DNA of 64,000 nucleotides, taken from NCBI RefSeq assembly GCF_900090195.1, contig NZ_LT607803.1:4056229-4120228 (forward strand), in the 5' to 3' direction. Shown in pieces: positions 10,528-19,977 of this stretch. How positions within the stretch are numbered: the first letter of the stretch is position 1; each line of letters starts with the position of its first letter. The notes under the pieces were generated by a model that saw only the letters and a program-made list of their open reading frames with translations, was not told where the DNA came from and made no database searches. The translations under genes and the position numbers were made by a program. Origin of the DNA: Variovorax sp. HW608. Its GTDB lineage: Bacteria > Pseudomonadota > Gammaproteobacteria > Burkholderiales > Burkholderiaceae_C.

Positions 10528-12474
10528 CTACTGCAGGACCACCTGCGTCCTGAACGGCAGCCGGCCCAGCGACTGCGCGAGCTGCGCATGCAGTTGCGGG
10601 GCCTTGGCACCCGCGGCGGCCGCATCGACGATCACCTTGAGCGCGCTCTCGCCATCCGCCTCGACGCGCGGCCGCGCCGCTTCGCCAAGACCCGCAAGAC
10701 CCAGTGCCGCGCAGGCTTCGTCGACGATGGCCTCCGCCACCTTGCGCGCGGCCAGCGCGCGCAGCTGCGGCTTGTAGATCTTGCCGACGTTGGTCATCGG
10801 CATGTGCTCGATCACGATCACCGACTTCGGCCTGGCGGGCGCCTCGTCGACCCGTTCGCCGGTGAAGGCGAGCAGCTCGGCTTCGGTCGCCGATGCGCCG
10901 GGCGCGAGCGTGGCGAAGACCACCGGCAGTTCGCCCGCATAGGCATCGGGCGCGCCCACCGCGGCGCAGAGCTGCACCGCAGGGTGCGCGCCGAGCGCAT
11001 CCTCGATGACCTTGGGATCGATGTTGTGGCCGCTGCGGATAATCAGGTCCTTGGAGCGGCCCGAGAGGTTGAGCCGCCCTTCGGCATCCAGCCAGCCCAG
11101 GTCGCCGGTCGCGAGCCAGCCGTCGGCGGTGAACGCCTTCGCGGTGTCGGCCGGATCGACGAAGCCCGAGAACACGTTGGGCGACTTGAACAGCACCATG
11201 CCCTGCTCGCCGGCCGGCAGGTCGCGGTCGCTCGCGTTGCCGTTCGAATCGAGCGCGACGATGCGCATCTGCGCGTAGGGCAGCCGGAAGCCGACGCAGC
11301 CGGCCGGCCCGTTCACGCCCGGCGGCGTGATCGTCGAGATGCCCGCCATCTCGGTCATGCCGAGGCTCTCGTGCACATGCAGGCCGAAGAGCCGCTCGAA
11401 ACGCGCCGCCAGTTCGGGCGGCAGTACCGCCGCGCCGGTGCGGCAGTAGTGGATCGACGAGATGTCCGCGCCGGCCAGCGGCACGTTGGCCAGCGCGGCG
11501 AGCACCGTCGGCACCGCCGAGAGCGAAGTCGCCCGGTACTTCTCGACCAGCCGCCAGTAGTTGGCCACCACCTCCTTGTTGCGCAGCAGCGATGGCGTCG
11601 GAATGATCATTTCCACGCCCGCCGACAGCAGCGCGAGCGAGGCCGGCAGCACGCCCGCGACATGGAACAGCGGGTAGCCGTTGATCGAGGTGTCCTTCGC
11701 GCTCTGGCCCGTGAGTTGGATGCTGGCCCAGGCGGTGAACACCTGCGCGCCGTGGCTGTGCCGCGCGAGCTTGGGGGCGCCGGTGGTGCCGCCGGTGTGG
11801 AAGTAGGCGGCGATGTCGCCGGCCTGGATGTCGCGGCCGCTCACCAGATGGTCGCCGGGCTCCTTCATGCGTTCCGCCAGAAAGTCCAGCACGCCATCGG
11901 GCAAGGGGCCGGCACTGCCCGGCGCTTCGTCGTGCGGCGCGACGCGCAGCACGGTCGTGAGCGAGGGCAGCTCGCCGCGCAGGCGCATCGCCTTCGACCA
12001 CATGCCCGATTCGGCATCGCTGCCGTAGGCGATCAGCACCTTCGCGCGGCCGGCCTTCATCAGCGAGACCAGCTTCTCGTCGGTGAGCAATGGGTTGAGC
12101 GGCTGCGCGATGCCGGCCGCCGCACCGCCCCAGAGCGCGAGGTGGTATTCGAGGCAGCCCGGCAGCAGGATCGCGACCGCATCGTCGGGCCCGACGCCGA
12201 GCCGGTTGAGCAGGTTCGCGGTCTGGTGGATGCCGGCCATCAGTTGCGCATACGACCAGCGGATCGGCGCGTCGTCCGGATTGCCGGTGCGCAGGAAGGT
12301 CAGCGCGGTCTTGTCGCCGAAGGCCGCGGCCGAGTTGCGGAAGATCTCGTAGGTGCTGCGCACCGTGAGCGCTTCGGCGAGCGGTGTCTCTTCCAGCCTG
12401 CGGATGTCGCCTTCGCTGCGGATCGGAAACGACGCGCTGAAGGGCGCGGCGATGGGCGGAGGATTCGTGCTCAT
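10528..12474 (-). CDS. Acyl-CoA ligase (AMP-forming), pimA-like
   Basis: Adenylate-forming enzyme that would activate the imported acid to its CoA thioester. Core motifs: P-loop TGGTTGAPK (227-235), HESLGMTEMAG (Glu375), TGDLGWLDAEGRL (456-468), GRSKDLIIRSGHNIDP and the catalytic lysine in TNVGKIYKP (Lys565). At 648 residues it is longer than the common 540-560. It has about 35 extra residues at the N-terminus and a C-terminal tail (about 600-648) after the catalytic lysine domain that resembles nothing I recognise. It is followed 32 bp later by the Bug receptor gene and preceded by two acyl-CoA dehydrogenases, so it is the first enzyme of the encoded pathway. Substrate inferred as a dicarboxylic or similar organic acid. 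Confidence 0.9.
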   Translation of the reverse strand: MSTNPPPIAAPFSASFPIRSEGDIRRLEETPLAEALTVRSTYEIFRNSAAAFGDKTALTFLRTGNPDDAPIRWSYAQLMAGIHQTANLLNRLGVGPDDAVAILLPGCLEYHLALWGGAAAGIAQPLNPLLTDEKLVSLMKAGRAKVLIAYGSDAESGMWSKAMRLRGELPSLTTVLRVAPHDEAPGSAGPLPDGVLDFLAERMKEPGDHLVSGRDIQAGDIAAYFHTGGTTGAPKLARHSHGAQVFTAWASIQLTGQSAKDTSINGYPLFHVAGVLPASLALLSAGVEMIIPTPSLLRNKEVVANYWRLVEKYRATSLSAVPTVLAALANVPLAGADISSIHYCRTGAAVLPPELAARFERLFGLHVHESLGMTEMAGISTITPPGVNGPAGCVGFRLPYAQMRIVALDSNGNASDRDLPAGEQGMVLFKSPNVFSGFVDPADTAKAFTADGWLATGDLGWLDAEGRLNLSGRSKDLIIRSGHNIDPKVIEDALGAHPAVQLCAAVGAPDAYAGELPVVFATLAPGASATEAELLAFTGERVDEAPARPKSVIVIEHMPMTNVGKIYKPQLRALAARKVAEAIVDEACAALGLAGLGEAARPRVEADGESALKVIVDAAAAGAKAPQLHAQLAQSLGRLPFRTQVVLQ

Positions 12475-12484
12475 GCCGAATCCC

Positions 12485-13615
12485 TCAGGCGCGGCCGAGC
12501 GCGATGTAGCGCTGCAGGTGGTGGTCCTCGTCGCCGAGCTGGTGGTCGATCATCACCAGCCGCTTGGCGAAGTGCGCGAGCGGCAGCTCCCAGGTCATGC
12601 CGATGCCGCCGTGCATCTGGATGCTTTCCTGCGCCACCAGCGTGCCGATGCGGCCGATGCTGAACTTCGCGGCCGACAGCGCGCGTTCGCGCGTGACGCG
12701 GTCCGCCTCCATCGCGGCCGCGGCGTTGATCACGGCCGAGCGCGCCTGCTCGATCTCCAGCAGCAGGTCGGCCATGCGATGCTGCAGCGCCTGGAAGCTG
12801 CCGATGAAGACGCCGAACTGCTTGCGCGTGCGCAGGTACTCCAGCGTGGCGGTCTTGGCCGACTCCATCGCGCCGAGCGCTTCGGCGCACAGGGCGAGCA
12901 CGCCGCGTCCGATGGCCCGTTCGAGCGCGTCGAAGCCCTTTCCTTCGGCGCCGAGCAAGGCATCGGCGCCGATCTTCGCGTTGTCGAACGTCAGTTCCGC
13001 CACACGGCCGCCGTCGATCGCGGGGCAGCCGCGCACCTCGAGGCCCGGCGTGTTCGCGGGCACGAGGAAGAGCGAGATGCCGGCTTCGTCGTCCATGCCG
13101 CCCGAAGTGCGTGCCGAGACCACGAAGAGGCTCGCCTGTTCGCCCTGCTGCACCACGGCCTTCACGCCGTCGAGCACCCAGCCGTCGCCGCTGCGTTCGG
13201 CGCGCGTCCGAACGCGCGACAGCTCGTAGTGCGATTCGGGTTCGTCGTGAGCGAATGCGGCGACCGTGGTGCCGCCGATGATCCCGGCCAGCTTCGCCTT
13301 CTGCGCCTCGTTGCCGCAGGCCGAGATCGCCTCGCCGGCCATCGCCGCGCCGAGCAGCGGCTCGACCACGAGCCCGCGTCCCAGTTCCTCGAAGACCACG
13401 GCGACATCGAAGCCCGCGCCGCCGAAACCGCCGTCGGATTCGCTGAACAGCGCGCCGATCACGCCCAGTTCCGCGAACTGCTGCCAGATCGCCCGGCTGA
13501 AACCTTCCTTCGATTGCGCGATGCGATTGCGCGCCTCGAAGCCGTACTGCTCCGCGATGAAGCGGTTCAGGCTGTCGGCGAGCATGCGCCGGTCTTCGGT
13601 GTGTTCGAAGTTCAT
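12485..13615 (-). CDS. Acyl-CoA dehydrogenase, small-subunit type (pimD-like)
   Basis: FAD enzyme of 376 residues that would introduce the alpha,beta double bond into the acyl-CoA. The sequence starts MNFEHTEDRRMLADSLNRFI and shows GALFSESDGGFGGAGFD near the N-terminus. It ends with MHGGIGMTWELPLAHFAKRL, carrying the C-terminal acyl-CoA dehydrogenase motif with the catalytic-type glutamate. Similarity is to PimD-like small subunits that pair with a PimC-like partner, and the next upstream gene is exactly such a partner, 11 bp away. A heteromeric dehydrogenase made from the two products is inferred from this arrangement. Confidence 0.88.
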   Translation of the reverse strand: MNFEHTEDRRMLADSLNRFIAEQYGFEARNRIAQSKEGFSRAIWQQFAELGVIGALFSESDGGFGGAGFDVAVVFEELGRGLVVEPLLGAAMAGEAISACGNEAQKAKLAGIIGGTTVAAFAHDEPESHYELSRVRTRAERSGDGWVLDGVKAVVQQGEQASLFVVSARTSGGMDDEAGISLFLVPANTPGLEVRGCPAIDGGRVAELTFDNAKIGADALLGAEGKGFDALERAIGRGVLALCAEALGAMESAKTATLEYLRTRKQFGVFIGSFQALQHRMADLLLEIEQARSAVINAAAAMEADRVTRERALSAAKFSIGRIGTLVAQESIQMHGGIGMTWELPLAHFAKRLVMIDHQLGDEDHHLQRYIALGRA

Positions 13616-13626
13616 GACCGTTCCTG

Positions 13627-14829
13627 TCAGAGGCCCAAGATCATCTTGGAGATGATGTTCTTCTGGATTTCATTCGAGCCGCCGAAGATCGACAGCTTGC
13701 GGTTATTGAAGTAGCGCACTGTGGCGGCGGGTGCGGGGCTGAAGGTTTCGCCCGCATAGCCTTCCTCCAGCGCCTCGGCGACGAAGGGCCGCGCCTGCGC
13801 ACCCATCGCGCGCCGCGTGAGCGACGAGATCTCCTGCCGGATCTCGGTGCCGCGGATCTTGAGCATCGAGCTTTCCGCGCCCGGCACGCCGCCGCCGGCC
13901 ACTGCCGCGATCACGCGCAGGTTGGTGGTCTTCATGTTCTCGAGGTCGATCTCGACCTTCGCCATGCGCGCCGCGAAGGCCGGGTCCTCGGCGAGCGGGC
14001 GGCCGTTCTTCTTCTGCGTGGCGGCAATGACCTTGAGCTGCTCCATCGCCGCCACCGAGAAGCCCACGCCCGCGATGTTGGTGCGCTCGTAGGTCAAGAG
14101 GTACTTGGCGCAGGTCCAGCCCTTGTCTTCCTCGCCGACGAGGTTCTCGGCCGGCACGCGCACGTCGGAGAAGAACACCTCGTTGACTTCGTGCTCGCCG
14201 TCGAGCGTGATGATCGGCCGCACCTCGACGCCGGGCGACTTCATGTCGATCAGGAGGAAGCTGATGCCCTCCTGCTTCTTGGCCTCGCGGTTGGTGCGCA
14301 CCAGGCAGAAGATCATGTCGGCGTGCTGGCCCAGCGTGGTCCAGGTCTTCTGGCCGTTGACGATGTAGTGGTCGCCCTTGGCATCGCGTCCGCGCACGGC
14401 GGAAGTCTTGACCGAGGCGAGGTCGGAACCCGAGCCCGGCTCCGAATAGCCCTGGCACCACCAGTCGCTGCCGTCGAGGATGCGCGGCAGCCAGTATTGC
14501 TTCTGCGCCTCGTTGCCGTACTTGATGAGCACCGGGCCGAGCATGTTCACGCCGAAGGGCACGATGCGCGGCGCATGGGCGAGGGCGCATTCGTTCTCGA
14601 AGATGAACTTCTCGACCGCAGTCCATCCCGGCCCGCCGTACTGCCGGGGCCAGTGGTTGGCGAGCCAGCCGCGCTCGTTGAGGATGGCGTGCCACTCCTG
14701 CATGTCGGCCTTGGTCAGGTGCTTGCCGGTCGCGACCTTGTCGGACAGGCGCTCTGGCAGCTTTGCGGCCAGGAAGGCGCGCACCTCGTCGCGGAAGGCC
14801 TCTTCCGCGGGCGTGAAGTTCAGGTCCAT
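13627..14829 (-). CDS. Acyl-CoA dehydrogenase, large-subunit type (pimC-like)
   Basis: FAD-dependent acyl-CoA dehydrogenase of 400 residues. It shows MDLNFTPAEEAFRDEVRAFL at the start, the FAD/substrate signature CQGYSEPGSGSDLASVKT, DGEHEVNEVFFSDVRVP in the middle domain and IFGGSNEIQKNIISKMILGL at the C-terminus. The ATG at 14829 is chosen because GGAG precedes it at good spacing and homology begins there; an upstream extension would overlap the thiolase gene. It lies 10 bp after the thiolase stop. With the following gene it probably forms a two-component dehydrogenase feeding electrons to EtfAB. Confidence 0.9.
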   Translation of the reverse strand: MDLNFTPAEEAFRDEVRAFLAAKLPERLSDKVATGKHLTKADMQEWHAILNERGWLANHWPRQYGGPGWTAVEKFIFENECALAHAPRIVPFGVNMLGPVLIKYGNEAQKQYWLPRILDGSDWWCQGYSEPGSGSDLASVKTSAVRGRDAKGDHYIVNGQKTWTTLGQHADMIFCLVRTNREAKKQEGISFLLIDMKSPGVEVRPIITLDGEHEVNEVFFSDVRVPAENLVGEEDKGWTCAKYLLTYERTNIAGVGFSVAAMEQLKVIAATQKKNGRPLAEDPAFAARMAKVEIDLENMKTTNLRVIAAVAGGGVPGAESSMLKIRGTEIRQEISSLTRRAMGAQARPFVAEALEEGYAGETFSPAPAATVRYFNNRKLSIFGGSNEIQKNIISKMILGL

Positions 14830-14839
14830 GAAGGACTCC

Positions 14840-16030
14840 TCAGTAGATTTCGAAAAGTCCTGCGGCGCCCATGCCGCCGGCGATGCACATCGTGACCACG
14901 GCATACTTCGCGCCGCGCCGCTTGCCTTCGATCAGCACATGGCCCGCGAGGCGCGCGCCGGTCATGCCGAAGGGATGGCCGATGGAGATCGCGCCGCCGT
15001 CGACGTTGAGCCGTTCCGACGGAATGCCCAGCTTCTGCTGGCAGTAGATCGACTGCGAAGCGAAGGCCTCGTTGAGTTCCCACAGGTCGATGTCGTCGAC
15101 CTTCAGGCCGTGGCGCGCGAGCAGCTTCGGCACCGCGAACACCGGGCCGATGCCCATCTCGTCGGGCTCGCAGCCGGCCACCGCGAGGCCGCGGAAGGCG
15201 CCCAGCGGCTTGAGGTTGGCGCGCTCGGCGTCCTTGGCTTCCATCAGCACGCAGGCCGATGCGCCGTCGGACAACTGCGAGGCGTTGCCGGCGGTGATGA
15301 ACTTGTCCTCGCCCATGACCGGCTTCAGTTTGGCGAGCGCGTCGTAGGTGGTGCCGCGGCGGTTGCAGTTGTCCTCCGTGGCCGTGACTTCGCGGTACGT
15401 GACTTCCTTGGTCTCCTTGTCGGTCACTGCCATCGTCGTCGTGCACGGGACGATCTCGTCCTTGTAGCGCCCGGCGAGCTGCGCCTCCTCGGTCCTGCGC
15501 TGGCTCTCGGCGGAGAAGCGGTCCTGCGCCTCGCGGCTGATGCCGTAGCGCGCCGCGACGATGTCGGCGGTCTCGATCATCGCCATGTAGAGCGCGGGCT
15601 TGTGCTCCACGATCCACGGGTCCATGCCGCTGTCGCCGCTGTCGGTGGCGCTGCGGGTGCGGATCTGCGAGATGCTCTCGACGCCGCCCGCGATCATGGC
15701 AGGCGCGCCTTCGACCACGATGCGGCCCGCCGCCATCGCGATCGCCTGCAGGCCCGAGGCGCAGAAGCGGTTCACCGTGGTGCCGGCGATCGAGATCGGC
15801 AGGCCGGCGCGGATGACCGACTGGCGCGCGATGTTGCGGCCGGTGGTGCCTTCCGGGTAGCCGCAGCCGAGGATCGCGTCCTCGATCAGCGCCGGGTCGA
15901 TGCCCGCGCGCTCCACCGCGGCCTTCACCGCGAAGGCGGCCAGCGTGGCGCCGGGCGTGATGTTGAATTCGCCGCGATGCGACTTGGTGAGCGGCGTACG
16001 GGCGGTCGAAACGATGACGGCTTCGCGCAT
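14840..16030 (-). CDS. Acetyl-CoA C-acyltransferase (thiolase), pimB-like
   Basis: Degradative thiolase of 396 residues that cleaves 3-ketoacyl-CoA with CoA to give acetyl-CoA and the shortened acyl-CoA. The catalytic set is complete: nucleophilic Cys90 in [12 protein letters not shown], His352 in [10 protein letters not shown] and Cys382 in [10 protein letters not shown], with NEAF preceding. It lies 25 bp after the hydratase/dehydrogenase stop. One thiolase with one bifunctional hydratase/dehydrogenase gives a complete beta-oxidation round. Confidence 0.94.
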   Translation of the reverse strand: MREAVIVSTARTPLTKSHRGEFNITPGATLAAFAVKAAVERAGIDPALIEDAILGCGYPEGTTGRNIARQSVIRAGLPISIAGTTVNRFCASGLQAIAMAAGRIVVEGAPAMIAGGVESISQIRTRSATDSGDSGMDPWIVEHKPALYMAMIETADIVAARYGISREAQDRFSAESQRRTEEAQLAGRYKDEIVPCTTTMAVTDKETKEVTYREVTATEDNCNRRGTTYDALAKLKPVMGEDKFITAGNASQLSDGASACVLMEAKDAERANLKPLGAFRGLAVAGCEPDEMGIGPVFAVPKLLARHGLKVDDIDLWELNEAFASQSIYCQQKLGIPSERLNVDGGAISIGHPFGMTGARLAGHVLIEGKRRGAKYAVVTMCIAGGMGAAGLFEIY

Positions 16031-16055
16031 GGCAATGTCTCCTGGGATGCTGGGA

Positions 16056-18191
16056 CTACTCGGATTGGTTGAGGCTTGCGAAGTCGGCGCCGCGTTCGAC
16101 CAGCTCGATGAGGAGCGGCGAGGGCTTCCAGAACACCGGGTCCTGCTTTTCGAATTCGCGGATGTCGGCCAGCACCTTGGCGAGGCCCACGGTGTCGGCG
16201 TACTTCATCGGGCCGCCGCGATGGCGCGGGAAGCCGTAGCCATAGAGGAAGGTCACGTCCACATCGAGCGGACGCAGCGCGATGCGCTGGTGCACCACGT
16301 TCGCGCCTTCGTTGATCATCGCGGCCATGTAGCGGCGGATGATTTCCTCGTCGGTGAAGGGGCGCGGCGTGATGCCGGCGCGCTGGCGCTCGGCGTCGAT
16401 GATCGCGAGCACCTCGGGATCGGGCTGGCCGGTGCGCGCGCCTTCGGGGTAGAGGTAGTAGCCGCGCTGCGTCTTCTGGCCGAACCAGCCGCGTTCGCAG
16501 ATGCGGTCGGCCACCTGCACGTAGCGCGCCTTCGGGTCGCGCGTGGCAGCCTTGCGCTTGCGCGTGGCCCAGCCGATGTCGCCGCCCGCGAGGTCGGAGA
16601 CCTGGAACGGCCCCATCGGGTAGCCGAAGTCGCGCACCGCCTGGTCGATCTGGTAGGGCGAGGCGCCGTCTTCCATCATGTGGTCGGCCGCCTGCCGGTA
16701 GACCGCGAGGATGCGGTTGCCGATGAAGCCGTCGCACACGCCCGCGCGCACCGGCACCTTCCTGAGCTTCTTCGCGAGCTCGAAGCCGGTCGCGACCACG
16801 TCGGCGCTGACCTTGGCGGGCACCACGATCTCGAGCAGCTTCATGATGTTGGCCGGCGAGAAGAAGTGCAGGCCCACCACGTCCTGCGGGCGCGAGATGC
16901 TCGCTGCGATCTCGTTGATGTCGAGGTACGAGGTGTTGGTGGCGATCACCGCGCCGGGCTTGCAGACGCGGTCGAGCTCGGCGAAGACCGCCTTCTTGAC
17001 GCCCATCTCCTCGAACACCGCCTCGACCACGATGTCGACCTTGGCCAGTGCGTCGTACGAGGTCGAGCCGTTGAAGCGCGCCAGCACGGCGGCCTTGGCC
17101 TCTTGTGTCATGCGGCCCTTCTGGATCAGCCCGTCGTAGACCTTCTCGACATTGGCGCGGCCGCGCGCGAGCTGGGTGTCGTCGCGCTCGATCATGGTGA
17201 CCGGGATGCCCGCGTCGAGCATCGACACCGCGATGCCCGCGCCCATGGTGCCGCCGCCGACGATGCCGGCCGAATCGAGCGGGCGCGGCTTGGCGGCCTT
17301 GGTCTCGGGCGCCTTCAGCACTTCGCGCTCGGCGAAGAAGGCGTGGATCAGGCCCGCGCGCTGCGGGCTCTCGATGCATTGCAGGAACAGCTTGCGTTCG
17401 AGCGCCATGCCCTCGTCGAAGGGCAGCGTCAGCGCGGCCTCGACCGCTTCGACGATCTTCATCGGCGAGAACAGGCCGCGGCTCTTCTTCGCGGTGTCGG
17501 CGCGCGCGGCGTCGAGCGCGGCGCGGCTGGCCTCCTTGTCTGCCAAGGCGTGTGCGTCACGGGTGCGGCGCACCGGTGCCTTGGCGGCGATCAGTTCCTT
17601 CGCATAGGCCATGCCTTCGGCCAGCGCGTCGGCGCCCTCGCCCAGCCGGTCGACGAGGCCGAGCGACAGCGCTTCCTTCGCGCCCGCATGGCGGCCGCTC
17701 AGCATCAGCTCGATCGCGGGCTTGACGCCGACGAGGCGCGGCGCGCGCTGCGTGCCGCCGGAGCCGGGGATCAGGCCGAGCTGCACTTCGGGCAGTCCCA
17801 GCTTGGCCGAGGGCACCGCGAGGCGGTAGTGGGCCGAGAGCGCGATCTCCAGTCCGCCGCCGAGCGCCGCGCCGTGGATCGCGGCCAGCACCGGCTTGCT
17901 GCAGTCCTCGATGCGCTTGCAGACCTCGGGCAGCGACGGCGGCTGCGGCGTCTTGCCGAATTCGCGGATGTCGGCGCCGGCGATGAAGTTGCGGCCCGCG
18001 CCCACGATCAGCACCGCGGCCGCGTTGCCGTCGGCCTCGGCGGCTTCGATCGCGGCAACGAGGCCGCGGCGGACGTCGACGCCGAGCGCGTTGACCGGCG
18101 GGTTGTCGACGGTGACGACGAACAAGTCGCCATCGCGGCGGAAGGTGACGGGAGAAGGCGTGGAGGGCGTGGAAGAGGCAGGGGAAGCCAT
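16056..18191 (-). CDS. Enoyl-CoA hydratase / 3-hydroxyacyl-CoA dehydrogenase fusion (FadB/FadJ- or PimF-like)
   Basis: Bifunctional beta-oxidation enzyme of 711 residues. The N-terminal crotonase domain (about 10-200) shows [33 protein letters not shown] and [17 protein letters not shown] with both catalytic glutamates. A linker leads to the NAD-binding domain ([20 protein letters not shown], then [16 protein letters not shown]) and two C-terminal 3-hydroxyacyl-CoA dehydrogenase repeats. The ATG at 18191 has GGAG 9 bp upstream and gives the family length. It is the first gene of the long minus-strand operon and starts 136 bp from the divergent LysR gene across a palindromic site. Confidence 0.93.
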   Translation of the reverse strand: MASPASSTPSTPSPVTFRRDGDLFVVTVDNPPVNALGVDVRRGLVAAIEAAEADGNAAAVLIVGAGRNFIAGADIREFGKTPQPPSLPEVCKRIEDCSKPVLAAIHGAALGGGLEIALSAHYRLAVPSAKLGLPEVQLGLIPGSGGTQRAPRLVGVKPAIELMLSGRHAGAKEALSLGLVDRLGEGADALAEGMAYAKELIAAKAPVRRTRDAHALADKEASRAALDAARADTAKKSRGLFSPMKIVEAVEAALTLPFDEGMALERKLFLQCIESPQRAGLIHAFFAEREVLKAPETKAAKPRPLDSAGIVGGGTMGAGIAVSMLDAGIPVTMIERDDTQLARGRANVEKVYDGLIQKGRMTQEAKAAVLARFNGSTSYDALAKVDIVVEAVFEEMGVKKAVFAELDRVCKPGAVIATNTSYLDINEIAASISRPQDVVGLHFFSPANIMKLLEIVVPAKVSADVVATGFELAKKLRKVPVRAGVCDGFIGNRILAVYRQAADHMMEDGASPYQIDQAVRDFGYPMGPFQVSDLAGGDIGWATRKRKAATRDPKARYVQVADRICERGWFGQKTQRGYYLYPEGARTGQPDPEVLAIIDAERQRAGITPRPFTDEEIIRRYMAAMINEGANVVHQRIALRPLDVDVTFLYGYGFPRHRGGPMKYADTVGLAKVLADIREFEKQDPVFWKPSPLLIELVERGADFASLNQSE

Positions 18192-18286
18192 GCAGTGTGT
18201 CTCCGAAGGCGCGAACCCTGAGGGTTCCTTGAGGGTGAACCTCGAATTCTTGGCCTCGCGACCGCCTTTGACAATTGCATTGGCGA

Positions 18287-18301
18287 TTGACAGACTGTCA
18301 A
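18287..18301. promoter_or_regulatory. Palindromic operator between the LysR gene and the beta-oxidation operon
   Basis: TTGACAG-A-CTGTCAA is a perfect 7-bp-arm palindrome centred 33 bp before the LysR ATG and about 103 bp before the divergent hydratase ATG. It contains the T-N11-A arrangement bound by LysR-type regulators. TTGACA-like -35 elements occur on both strands here, so it may overlap both promoters. Confidence 0.6.
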
Positions 18302-18327
18302 GGCATTTTTGACAAAATCGGGCTTGC

Positions 18328-19239
18328 ATGGATCTGCAATCGCTCACCCTCCTCGTCGAAATCCTGGACGCCGGCAACCTCAGCGAGGCTGCGCGCCGGC
18401 TCAAGATGACCCGCGCGAACGTGAGCTACCACCTGAACCAGCTCGAGCGCTCGGTCGGCGCACAGCTCGTGCGCCGCACCACGCGGCGCGCGGAGCCGAC
18501 CGAGATCGGGCTGCGCCTCTACCAGCACGGCCTGGCGATCCAGAGCGAGCTCGCGGCGGCGCGCGAGTCGGTCACCACGCTGGGCCAGAGCCTGCTCGGC
18601 CGGGTGCGCCTGAGCGTGCCGAGCGGCTACGGGCAGATCGTGATGTCCGAGTGGCTGATCGACTTCAAGCGCCAGTACCCGGGCATCGTGCTCGACGTGC
18701 TGTTCGAGAACCGCATCGAGGACCTGCTGCGCGACGAAGTCGACATCGCGATCCGCGTGATCCCGGAGCCGCCGCAGAACCTCGTCGCGCGCGACCTCGG
18801 TCCGGTGCGCTACGTCGCCTGCGCGTCGCGCGAGTACGCCGCGCAGCATGGCCTGCCGACGCAGCTCGACGAACTGCAGTCCGCGCCGGTGGTCACCGCG
18901 GCGGTGATCGGGCGGCAGCTGCGCGTCGCCGCCTACCAGGGCGAGGAACGGCGCGAAGTGGTGCTGGAGCCGACGCTGATCTCGGAGAACTTCCTCTTCC
19001 TGCGGCAGGCCATCCTCGCGGGGCTCGGCATCGGGCTCGTGCCCGACTACCTCATGAACGACGACGTGCGGCGCGGCGAAGTGCTGACCACGCTCGACGA
19101 CTGGCGGCTCAGCATCTTCGGCACGCAGATGTACATGCTCTACATGCCCAACCGGCAGCACACGCGCGCCACGCGCACCTTCATCGATTTCATCCTGGCC
19201 CGGGCCCGAGGCCCCTCTCCAGTAGCATCGCAGGCATGA
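18328..19239 (+). CDS. LysR-type transcriptional regulator
   Basis: DNA-binding regulator of 303 residues. A winged helix-turn-helix occupies residues 1-60 (GNLSEAARRLKMTRANVSYHLNQLERSVG), and the effector domain follows with SGYGQIVMSEWLIDF, DEVDIAIRV and AGLGIGLVPDYL. It reads away from the hydratase/dehydrogenase gene with a shared 136-bp control region, the classic divergent layout in which a LysR protein controls the neighbouring operon and itself. The effector is presumably a CoA ester or the free acid of that pathway. Its TGA overlaps the ATG of the next gene by 4 bp. Confidence 0.93.
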   Translation: MDLQSLTLLVEILDAGNLSEAARRLKMTRANVSYHLNQLERSVGAQLVRRTTRRAEPTEIGLRLYQHGLAIQSELAAARESVTTLGQSLLGRVRLSVPSGYGQIVMSEWLIDFKRQYPGIVLDVLFENRIEDLLRDEVDIAIRVIPEPPQNLVARDLGPVRYVACASREYAAQHGLPTQLDELQSAPVVTAAVIGRQLRVAAYQGEERREVVLEPTLISENFLFLRQAILAGLGIGLVPDYLMNDDVRRGEVLTTLDDWRLSIFGTQMYMLYMPNRQHTRATRTFIDFILARARGPSPVASQA

Positions 19240-19805
19240 GCTTCGAAAACCTGACGATGAGGAGTCCTGGGTCGGACCGCTACGTGCTGGGCACGCCGAT
19301 CGAGGTGCTGGATGATGGCGCGAGCGTGGGAATCGTGCGAACGGTCGTTCTTGCTCCAACAGGCAACGAGATCCTGCTGGGTGACTTCGAGGCCGCCAAC
19401 CAGGCGGAATACCTCGCGAAGCGCATCGCGAAGCTGGTCATCGCAGAAGTGGTCAATTTCGTGGCGACGAGCTACGAGGCGATCAGCGCCATCGAGATCG
19501 TGCTGGGCCGCGACATCGACGGCTTCGAAGGCCGGCAGGCCTATCTGGCGCAAGCGCGCGCGGACCTGCTGCAGAGCATCGGGGTGCGCAACGTGCAGGT
19601 GGCGCCGAAGCCCCTGCGCGGCAAGGAGGCGCACTTCACGGTGAGCGGCATGTGGGCCTACGACCGCGCCAGCCTCGAGGCGCTCGAGGCCGTGCTGCAG
19701 GCGGAGCGCGCGGCCTACGCGCAGTTCAAGGCGGCGCAGGTCAAGGCGCCGGCCGCGCCGCGGCGCCGGTCGGTGCTGAGCCGCGTCTTCGCGTCGAACG
19801 GCTGA
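19236..19805 (+). CDS. Hypothetical protein translationally coupled to the LysR gene
   Basis: A 189-residue protein that I do not recognise. It begins MSFENLTMRSPG at an ATGA overlap with the LysR stop. Alpha/beta composition is likely: VLGTPIEVLDDGASVGIVRT, then an alanine/isoleucine-rich helix (about 55-90) and a basic Ala/Pro/Arg-rich tail (RRRSVLSRVFASNG). It has no signal peptide or membrane segment. The strongly biased third positions and the coupled start support a real gene. A later ATG (MRSPGSDRYVLG) is an alternative start. Context offers no firm role. Confidence 0.65.
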   Translation: MSFENLTMRSPGSDRYVLGTPIEVLDDGASVGIVRTVVLAPTGNEILLGDFEAANQAEYLAKRIAKLVIAEVVNFVATSYEAISAIEIVLGRDIDGFEGRQAYLAQARADLLQSIGVRNVQVAPKPLRGKEAHFTVSGMWAYDRASLEALEAVLQAERAAYAQFKAAQVKAPAAPRRRSVLSRVFASNG

Positions 19806-19941
19806 ACATTTGTGTCCGGGCGGCTTCAGGGCCGCCGGCTTCGATCAGGCGGTCGTTGTGCGGATGGGGAGACGCGCGGTTGAGGGCTGCATGGGGTCTC
19901 TGCCGGCCACATTGCCGCGTCATAGGGGCTATGGATAATGC

Positions 19942-19958
19942 ATGTTGCACTGCAACAT
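19942..19958. promoter_or_regulatory. TGC-rich palindrome upstream of the DUF3141 gene
   Basis: ATGTTGCA-C-TGCAACAT has perfect 8-bp arms around a single base and lies 20 bp before the ATG of the PHA-synthase-like gene. TGC-rich palindromes of the CTGC-Nx-GCAG kind are known targets of the PHA regulator PhaR, so repression by a PhaR-like protein is a reasonable inference. Confidence 0.55.
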
Positions 19959-19977
19959 ATGAAGCCTGGAGTCCCTG

